Part shown: one piece after another, positions 1-5,099 of the stretch
Layout of the letters: each line of letters starts with the position of its first letter
How positions within the stretch are numbered: position 1 is the stretch's first letter
Assembly: GCA_026391115.1 (NCBI GenBank)
Contig: JAPLER010000138.1
Location: forward strand, 15,633 to 24,232
Source: Bacteroidota bacterium
GTDB lineage: Bacteria > Bacteroidota > Bacteroidia > Chitinophagales > Chitinophagaceae
Reading direction: 5' to 3'
DNA: 8,600 bases
Notes under the pieces: generated by a model
What the model was told of the DNA's origin: nothing
Databases searched by the model: none
Seen by the model: only the letters and a program-made list of their open reading frames with translations
Made by a program: the position numbers and the translations under genes

Positions 1-2
1 AT

Positions 3-326
3 AATGGTAGGATGATAGTTACAAATCAAAAAAGCGATTCTTTAAAGTTTAGAGTACCAAGTCTTAGAAACATTGCTATTACGCAGCCTTACGGCCATGA
101 TGGAAGGTTTTTTACTTTATACAATGTATTTGAGCACTATAGAAAAAATATGATTGTAACAGATAACACAGATAGTTTATTAAAAAATAAATTGCCTTTG
201 TCTAACTATGAAATTGGGCAGCTTACTGCATTTTTATACACTTTAACTGATACAACTTTTACACACAACAAAATGTTTGCACCACAAGGATTTAACATTA
301 CACCAAGTTTTAGAGATAAACATTAA
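3..326 (+). CDS. Di-haem cytochrome c peroxidase / MauG-type protein, C-terminal fragment (5' end outside window)
   Basis: This is the C-terminal end of a periplasmic di-haem c-type peroxidase of the CcpA/MauG family. Characterised members reduce hydrogen peroxide or oxidise a protein partner. The reading frame is open to the left edge, so the ATG at 12 is internal; the residues just before it (N-G-R) fit the family pattern 'GR..VT....D...F+VPSLRN'. Visible family blocks are FRVPSLRN, then PYGHDGRF followed by TLYNVFEHY, and the terminal helix with LTAFLYTLTD. Many relatives have PYMHDG; here the Met is Gly. Both CXXCH haem sites must lie upstream and cannot be checked. The gene ends with TAA at 324-326. 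The family call is fairly sure; substrate and physiological role are not. Confidence 0.85.
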   Translation, partial: NGRMIVTNQKSDSLKFRVPSLRNIAITQPYGHDGRFFTLYNVFEHYRKNMIVTDNTDSLLKNKLPLSNYEIGQLTAFLYTLTDTTFTHNKMFAPQGFNITPSFRDKH

Positions 327-337
327 TTTTTGTATTT

Positions 338-406
338 ATTTTGAATGTTGAATTATAAATTAAAAATTAATTAAATCAACTTCATTCAGAATTCAACATT
401 TAAAAT
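338..406. repeat. Long AT-rich inverted repeat (hairpin) between the peroxidase and flippase genes
   Basis: The arms 338-354 and 390-406 can pair over 17 bp with one G-U wobble. The core is a perfect 11-bp match, aatgttgaatt (344-354) against aattcaacatt (390-400), with a 35-nt AT-rich loop. It begins 12 nt after the peroxidase stop codon and ends 13 nt before the flippase start. It could end the upstream transcript or mask the flippase start region in mRNA. Similar 'aattcaacattt' strings are, from memory, common in Bacteroidota spacers, so it may also be a dispersed repeat. The stem has very low GC and no clean U tract follows, so it is not called a terminator. Confidence 0.55.
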
Positions 407-419
407 TTAAAATTATTTT

Positions 420-1934
420 TTGAGTAGTTTAAAAAAATTAGCAAATCAAACAATGTGGTATGGATTAAGTTCTATTGCTGCACGTTTTATTAATTATTTA
501 TTGACTCCATACTTAACAAATGCTGATGCAATTAAAACTTCAGATTATGGTGATATGGGTTTAATATATTCAGCTTTGCCTATTTTGAATGTAATCTTTT
601 TATATGGTTTTGAAACTGCGTACTTTAGATTTTCATCCAGAGAAGAGTATAAAAAAAGCATCTACAATACAACTGCAATTTCTATCATTTTTAGTACAAT
701 TGTTTTAACTAGTTTATTATGGGTAAATCAAGTTGCATTTGCACGTATAGTAGGTCTGCAAGATGTCATACAAATTATACAAATTAGTATTTTCATTATA
801 GCATTTGACGCATTATCTGCTATTCCTTTTGCAAAACTTAGACAAGAAAACAGACCACGCTTATTTGCTTTTATAAAAATTGGAGGTATATTAATCAATG
901 TTTTTTTTACTTGGTTCTTTATTAGTTATTGTCCCAGTCAACTTAAAATGAATCCTAATAGTTGGGTTGGTAATTTTTATGATATTGCACTTAATCCAAT
1001 TGTATATGTTGTTCTAGCCAATCTTATTCAAGCTATAGTTACACTGCTTTTATTAAGTAAACAAATTGCTGCAATAAGATTAAACTTTAATACTAAACTT
1101 TGGAAAGAAATGATGATATATTCTTTGCCATTAGTTATTGTTGGAATGGGAGGAATGATTAATGAAACATTTGACAGGCTGATGTTACGTTGGTGGTTTC
1201 CTGCTGAAGATATTGTAAAAAAAGAGCAAGTGGGCATTTATAATGCTTGTTACAAATTGTCTATTTTAATTACGCTTTTTATACAAGCATTTAGAATGGG
1301 TGCAGAGCCTTTTTTCTTTAAACAATCAACAGAAAAAGAAGCTCCAAAAACTTATGCCAAAGTGATGAAGTTTTTTGTAATAACTATTTGCTTAATGTTT
1401 TTAGTAGTTACTCTTGAAATGCCAATATGGAGAAATTTTATTGGAACAAAATATTGGGCAGGCTTGAGAGTTGTGCCAATATTGCTTTTGGCAAATATGT
1501 TTTTAGGAATTTATTATAATCTTAGTGTATGGTATAAGTTGGGAAATAAAACTATGGCTGGTGCATGGATTACTATTATTGGAGCTTTAGTTACAATATG
1601 CTTCAATTATATCTTCATTCCACACTTTAGTTATATGGCTTGTGCTTGGGCAACTTTCTTTTGCTATGGAAGTATGATGGTGATTAGCTTTACTTGGGGT
1701 CAAAAGCATTACAGAATACCTTATGCTTGGAAAAAATTAATAGCATATATCGTTATAGTGGTGCTATTATTTTTTATACAAAAAGCATTATTGTTAATTA
1801 CTCAAAATATCATTTTTGAATTAGCTACAGGCACTCTTTTAATTGGATTATTTATATGGTTTATTCTTTTGGTAGAACAAAAAGAGTTTATCAAAATGCC
1901 ATTAATTAAAAGATTATATAAAACTAAAAATTAG
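420..1934 (+). CDS. Polysaccharide/oligosaccharide flippase (Wzx-like, MATE/MOP superfamily)
   Basis: This is an integral inner-membrane protein of 504 residues, the usual length for lipid-linked oligosaccharide flippases of the RfbX/Wzx type, which move undecaprenyl-linked sugar units to the periplasmic face. The N-terminus (MSSLKKLANQT, then YGLSSIAARFINYLLTPY) and the block LYGFETAYFRF at about residues 61-71 are typical of Bacteroidota members. About 12-14 hydrophobic helices follow, with short loops. The start is TTG at 420: an in-frame TAA at 408-410 blocks anything earlier, and the first ATG (codon 12, at 453) would remove the conserved N-terminal amphipathic stretch. No glycosyltransferase or other polysaccharide gene adjoins it here, so the transported substrate cannot be inferred. 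Its last four bases overlap the end of the convergent CoA-transferase gene. A role in lipid II export (MurJ-like) is less likely from the sequence style. Confidence 0.87.
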   Translation: MSSLKKLANQTMWYGLSSIAARFINYLLTPYLTNADAIKTSDYGDMGLIYSALPILNVIFLYGFETAYFRFSSREEYKKSIYNTTAISIIFSTIVLTSLLWVNQVAFARIVGLQDVIQIIQISIFIIAFDALSAIPFAKLRQENRPRLFAFIKIGGILINVFFTWFFISYCPSQLKMNPNSWVGNFYDIALNPIVYVVLANLIQAIVTLLLLSKQIAAIRLNFNTKLWKEMMIYSLPLVIVGMGGMINETFDRLMLRWWFPAEDIVKKEQVGIYNACYKLSILITLFIQAFRMGAEPFFFKQSTEKEAPKTYAKVMKFFVITICLMFLVVTLEMPIWRNFIGTKYWAGLRVVPILLLANMFLGIYYNLSVWYKLGNKTMAGAWITIIGALVTICFNYIFIPHFSYMACAWATFFCYGSMMVISFTWGQKHYRIPYAWKKLIAYIVIVVLLFFIQKALLLITQNIIFELATGTLLIGLFIWFILLVEQKEFIKMPLIKRLYKTKN

Positions 1935-2581
1935 TTTATAATTACGTTTGGAGAAACTGTAAGCCTGCCTGCCGTTTTAGCTTTCACTTCATCTATTGTT
2001 ACACCAGGTGCAGTTTCAATTAATACAAAACCATTCTCTGTTACATCAAGTACAGCTAGTTCTGTTACAATTTTTTTAACACATTTAACTCCTGTTAATG
2101 GCAATGTGCATTGTGGCAACAATTTGCTTTCACCTTTTGGATTAGTATGCATCATAGCAACAATAATATTTTTTGCACTAGATACTAAATCCATTGCACC
2201 ACCCATTCCTTTTACCATTTTACCAGGAATTTTCCAATTGGCAATATCACCTGTATCACTCACTTCCATTGCACCTAATACAGTTAAATCAATTTTTCCT
2301 GCACGTATCATTCCAAAGCTTTCTGCACTATCAAATAAAGCTGCTCCTTTTATTAAAGTAACAGTTTCTTTTCCTGCATTAATCAAATCAGCATCTATAT
2401 TCTCTTCTGTAGGATAAGGTCCCATTCCTAAAATGCCATTCTCACTTTGCAATATCACAGTCATTCCTTCAGGAATATAATTAGCAACCAAAGTAGGTAT
2501 TCCTATACCTAAATTTACATACATACCATCTTTTAGTTCTTTTGCAATACGTTGTGCAATTCCAAATTTATCTAAAGGCAT
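1931..2581 (-). CDS. scoB: 3-oxoacid CoA-transferase, subunit B (succinyl-CoA:acetoacetate type)
   Basis: This is the B subunit of a two-subunit class I CoA-transferase, which moves CoA between succinate or acetate and a 3-oxoacid such as acetoacetate. It acts in the cytoplasm in ketone-body or short-chain acyl-CoA metabolism. The 216 residues match the usual 210-220. The glycine-rich GIGIP block lies at 25-29. The motif SENG at 46-49 supplies the catalytic Glu47, which forms the glutamyl-CoA thioester, and is followed by GILGMGPYP. The family blocks GAALFDS, NWKIPGKMVKGMGGAMDL and CTLPLTG follow in order. It starts at ATG 2581 and stops with TAA at 1931-1933. It lies 49 nt downstream of yidC on the same strand with no visible terminator between, so co-transcription is possible. 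The A subunit, normally adjacent and upstream, is absent from this window. scoB and atoD/atoA-type B subunits cannot be separated with certainty by eye. Confidence 0.92.
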   Translation of the reverse strand: MPLDKFGIAQRIAKELKDGMYVNLGIGIPTLVANYIPEGMTVILQSENGILGMGPYPTEENIDADLINAGKETVTLIKGAALFDSAESFGMIRAGKIDLTVLGAMEVSDTGDIANWKIPGKMVKGMGGAMDLVSSAKNIIVAMMHTNPKGESKLLPQCTLPLTGVKCVKKIVTELAVLDVTENGFVLIETAPGVTIDEVKAKTAGRLTVSPNVIIN

Positions 2582-2630
2582 TATGAAATTTTTATAAATA
2601 AAAGTATAAAATTAATAGCTTACTAAGTTG

Positions 2631-4424
2631 TTATTTTTTGGCTTTCATATCTTGCACTTTTTTTTGTGCTTCTACCATTTGCTCATACCTTTCTTGCCAT
2701 TTGCTTTTGGTTTTAACCTTAGGATTTTTTCTTCTTTGTTCAATATCAGCAACCAGTTTATCATGATTGATTACAAATTTTTGAATAACAATTTGTAGTA
2801 AAAGTGTAATAGTATTTGAAACAGTATAATACCATGTTAATGCAGATGGCAAACCATTAAAGAAGAAGAACATCATAAAAGGAAATATATAAGGCATATA
2901 CTTCATCATTGGATTATCTTGTGTTGGTGCACTGTTCATACTATACAATGAAATTGCAAAACTGGTAAGCACAGCAGTGATGGTGAACAAACTTAAGTGA
3001 CCGCCTAGTATTGATGAATTCCAAGTAATAACAGCATCGTAAACAGATAAATCTTTACTCCATAAAAACGATTGACCGCGAACTGCAATATTTGAATTAA
3101 AGAAACTGAACAATGCAAAGAATATTGGGATTTGCAGTAAAGCAGGTAAGCATCCTCCAAGCATATTCACTCCAGCTTCTTTATTAAACTTCATTTGAGC
3201 CATTGCAAAACCTTGTTGGTCACTGCCATATTTCTTTTTAAGTTCATCTAACTCTGGTCTTAAAATTTTCATTTTAGCACTGCTTACATAGCTACCATAC
3301 ATCAATGGTGCTGTAATTAATCTAATGAAAACAGTTAACAATAAAATTACAATACCAAAACCTACTCCAAATTTTGACAACAAACCAAAAATTGGTATTA
3401 TGATGTATTGATTAATTGGACGAACAAATGAATACATATCTCTACCTAAATTAATGATTCTAGCCATATCTGGTGCTGGCTGACTTTTCAATATTTCATA
3501 ATCATTTGGACCAAAATACATTTGCAAAGCAACATTAGTAGCACTTCCAGTTGGTTTTATTTCAAATGCAGCATCAACTTTAGCTAATCGTGTTGAAGTG
3601 TCAATTGCATCTCTTTGCCAATTAACCCTACCATTATTAAAATTATTTTTTGCAATTAATGTTATATTAAAAAATTGTTGAACAACCGCCAACCAGTTAG
3701 TTGGTTTTTCAAAAGTATGTTCGGTTTTTCTACTTATATAATCAAACTCCTTATCCTCGTAAAAGCACAAATTACTCATTTGTGCACGTTCGTAACTAGC
3801 ACTTTTTTCGTTTTGAGTAGTGTTGCAATTCCACACTAAATTCAGTTGACTATTTTTTAAAGTAGCTGTTGTTGGAATATTAACATCCCAATCAATCATA
3901 TAACTATTAGGTTTAATACTAAAGTTATGTGTTACAGTTTTTTGGGTAGAATCGCTTAATGAAAAACTAATTGACTTACTTCCATCTGCATTATTAACAA
4001 CGTTAGTTGGGGTAAAAAACAAATCATTGGTAAATGCTGTACTTCCTTTGCCAGTATTGATATCATAGCCTAATTTATCTGCATCATTACCCAAAAGAAC
4101 TTGTTTGCCATTGTATGATTTGTAGTTTTTTAATTCTACATTTTTAATTCTGCCACCTTTATTGGTAAAAGTTACTTTAATCAAGTTATTTTCGATAGTA
4201 GTAGTTTCTTCTTTACCAAAAGCAGCGTTGGTAAGATTACCAGCCAATGCAACTTTTTCTGTAGAATCTCTTTGTGCAGCAATCGTCCTAGTTTTTACAG
4301 AATCCTCTTTGGGTCTTGCAGCAGCATTAGCTTTTGCTGTAGAATCTTTTATATGTTCGTCGTATTTTCTATAAGCTTCAGCTTGTTTATTTGTGTAAAC
4401 AAAGAATGAGAGTATAGAAAACAT
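2631..4424 (-). CDS. yidC: Membrane protein insertase YidC (Oxa1 family), with an unusually short N-terminus
   Basis: YidC inserts and folds inner-membrane proteins, alone or with SecYEG. The 597-residue product has a short hydrophobic start (residues 2-10), a charged linker to about 60, a beta-rich periplasmic P1 domain at about 70-330, and the conserved insertase core at about 335-555. In the core, Arg368 (FIRLITAPL) matches the positively charged residue of the hydrophilic groove. It is followed by the cytoplasmic hairpin SSAKMKILRPELDELKKKYG, then GVNMLGGCLPALLQIPIFFALF (416-438) and FFNGLPSALTWYYTVSN (521-537). The Lys/Arg-rich tail (565-597) suits ribosome contact. I expected an N-terminus like MDRN plus a full first membrane helix. 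Here only about ten hydrophobic residues precede TNKQAEAYRK, and an in-frame TGA at 4446-4448 stops extension. scoB follows after 49 nt. The identity is certain; the start is not. Confidence 0.95.
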   Translation of the reverse strand: MFSILSFFVYTNKQAEAYRKYDEHIKDSTAKANAAARPKEDSVKTRTIAAQRDSTEKVALAGNLTNAAFGKEETTTIENNLIKVTFTNKGGRIKNVELKNYKSYNGKQVLLGNDADKLGYDINTGKGSTAFTNDLFFTPTNVVNNADGSKSISFSLSDSTQKTVTHNFSIKPNSYMIDWDVNIPTTATLKNSQLNLVWNCNTTQNEKSASYERAQMSNLCFYEDKEFDYISRKTEHTFEKPTNWLAVVQQFFNITLIAKNNFNNGRVNWQRDAIDTSTRLAKVDAAFEIKPTGSATNVALQMYFGPNDYEILKSQPAPDMARIINLGRDMYSFVRPINQYIIIPIFGLLSKFGVGFGIVILLLTVFIRLITAPLMYGSYVSSAKMKILRPELDELKKKYGSDQQGFAMAQMKFNKEAGVNMLGGCLPALLQIPIFFALFSFFNSNIAVRGQSFLWSKDLSVYDAVITWNSSILGGHLSLFTITAVLTSFAISLYSMNSAPTQDNPMMKYMPYIFPFMMFFFFNGLPSALTWYYTVSNTITLLLQIVIQKFVINHDKLVADIEQRRKNPKVKTKSKWQERYEQMVEAQKKVQDMKAKK

Positions 4425-4515
4425 TGTTTTGGTGTGGGTATAAATTCAAAAAATCAAAATCGTTTGCATCAAAATTTTTATTAAAATCTAATTTATTTGT
4501 GATATTTACAACTTT

Positions 4516-4533
4516 AAATGCAAATTGGCATTT
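4516..4533. promoter_or_regulatory. 18-bp near-palindrome in the divergent yidC / small-protein spacer (operator candidate)
   Basis: Bases 4516-4533 read AAATGCAAATTGGCATTT. The reverse complement agrees at 16 of 18 positions, the only failure being one pair (positions 7 and 12), around a self-complementary AATT centre. It ends 35 nt before the start codon at 4569 and lies about 90 nt from the yidC start, where a regulator could act on either gene. As RNA it would form only a 6-bp stem with a 6-nt loop and no U tract, so a terminator is unlikely. The protein that might bind is unknown. I saw no convincing Bacteroidota -33/-7 promoter match in the spacer (4425-4568), although promoters for both genes must lie there or nearby. 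Confidence 0.35.
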
Positions 4534-4568
4534 CATTTGAATAAGATTTTAAACAAAAATAAAAAACA

Positions 4569-4979
4569 ATGAAAAAAACATTTTTAACAATTTTATCAGT
4601 TGTAACTATTGCAACTTTTTCAAACGCACAAGAAGCAAAAACAACTGCACCAACAGCTGCACAACCAGCTAAATTAACTAAAGAACAAAAAGAAGCAGCA
4701 AAACTTAAAAAAGAAGCAGAACTGGTTGATGCATTCAAAAGTGCTGAATTAACAGAAGAGCAACAAAAAAAAGCTAGAGAAGTACTAGATGCAGCTGCAG
4801 AAAAATCTAAGGCAATTAAAGCAGATGCTAGTTTAACAGAAGACGCTAAAAAAGCAAAACTTGACGAGTTGAACAAAGAAAAAAACGACAAGTTAAAAGA
4901 AGCAATCGGAGAAGCAAAGTATAAGGCTTTTCAACAAGCAAGAAAAAAACAAAAAGAAGCAGCACCAAAAGCTGATTAA
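4569..4979 (+). CDS. Small secreted Lys/Ala-rich helical protein, Spy/CpxP-like pattern
   Basis: This is a 136-residue protein of uncertain function. Residues 1-20 form a clear Sec signal peptide: two lysines, a hydrophobic stretch, and an SNA-Q cleavage site typical of Bacteroidota. The mature part is almost entirely Lys, Ala, Glu and Gln and is predicted by eye to be helical or coiled-coil. LTEEQQKKAREVLDAA (61-76) followed by DASLTEDAKKAKLDELN (86-102) and GEAKYKAFQQARKKQ (114-128) resembles small periplasmic proteins of the Spy/CpxP 'LTxxQ' kind, which act as chaperones or stress sensors; that resemblance is inferred from pattern only. The start ATG sits after an A-rich leader (aaaaaaca), as expected for genes without a Shine-Dalgarno. 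It is a single-gene unit: divergent from yidC and closed by the terminator at 5008-5036. The simple composition makes homology searches prone to false hits. Confidence 0.8.
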   Translation: MKKTFLTILSVVTIATFSNAQEAKTTAPTAAQPAKLTKEQKEAAKLKKEAELVDAFKSAELTEEQQKKAREVLDAAAEKSKAIKADASLTEDAKKAKLDELNKEKNDKLKEAIGEAKYKAFQQARKKQKEAAPKAD

Positions 4980-5007
4980 AAAGTTTAGTTATCAATTCGA
5001 ATTAAAT

Positions 5008-5036
5008 AAAAAGTGTGTCTACAAGGCACACTTTTT
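5008..5036 (+). terminator. Intrinsic terminator after the small secreted protein gene
   Basis: A 12-bp stem pairs 5008-5019 (aaaaagtgtgtc) with 5025-5036 (ggcacactttttt region) across a TACAA loop, with one G-U pair. The GC-containing core is followed by six Ts (5032-5037) and then an AT-rich stretch. It lies 29 nt after the stop codon at 4979. The A tract before the stem mirrors the T tract, so it may have some activity on the opposite strand, but no gene ends there. It separates the small protein from dnaE, which then needs its own promoter in 5038-5099. Confidence 0.88.
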
Positions 5037-5099
5037 TATTTTCATAATGTTGAAAAATAATTCAATAGTCAACTGTTAAAATAACCATTTTTGTCTGCT

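Noticed and set aside
12..14. ATG at 12 as the true start of the first gene.
   Set aside because: The product would be about 100 residues starting in the middle of a conserved peroxidase block, and the frame is open to the window edge with fitting residues.
2106..2417. A 103-codon plus-strand frame inside scoB.
   Set aside because: It is antisense to a well-conserved enzyme gene and its translation shows no family features. The same applies to 1028-1237 (-) in the flippase, 4162-4374 (+) in yidC, and 6587-6781, 7235-7423 and 8321-8551 (-) in dnaE.
2582..2630. A terminator between yidC and scoB.
   Set aside because: Only a short CTTA/TAAG dyad with no usable loop is present, with no GC stem or T tract.
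4446..4469. A seven-codon mini-ORF (MQTILIF) in frame with yidC, ended by TGA; considered as a leader peptide or as a lost N-terminus joined by read-through.
   Set aside because: Read-through would insert polar residues (IYTHTKT) between two short hydrophobic bits, which does not rebuild a membrane helix. No leader-peptide features such as attenuator hairpins are present.
4425..4568. Bacteroidota-type promoters (TTTG near -33, TAnnTTTG near -7) in the divergent spacer.
   Set aside because: Several TTTG strings occur, but none is preceded by TA at the right spacing on either strand, so no specific promoter can be placed.
4514..4891. A 125-codon reading frame on the minus strand opposite the small secreted protein.
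   Set aside because: Its Ser/Ala/Phe-rich product is the mirror of the Lys/Ala/Glu codons on the plus strand. The plus-strand frame has a proper signal peptide, leader and terminator.
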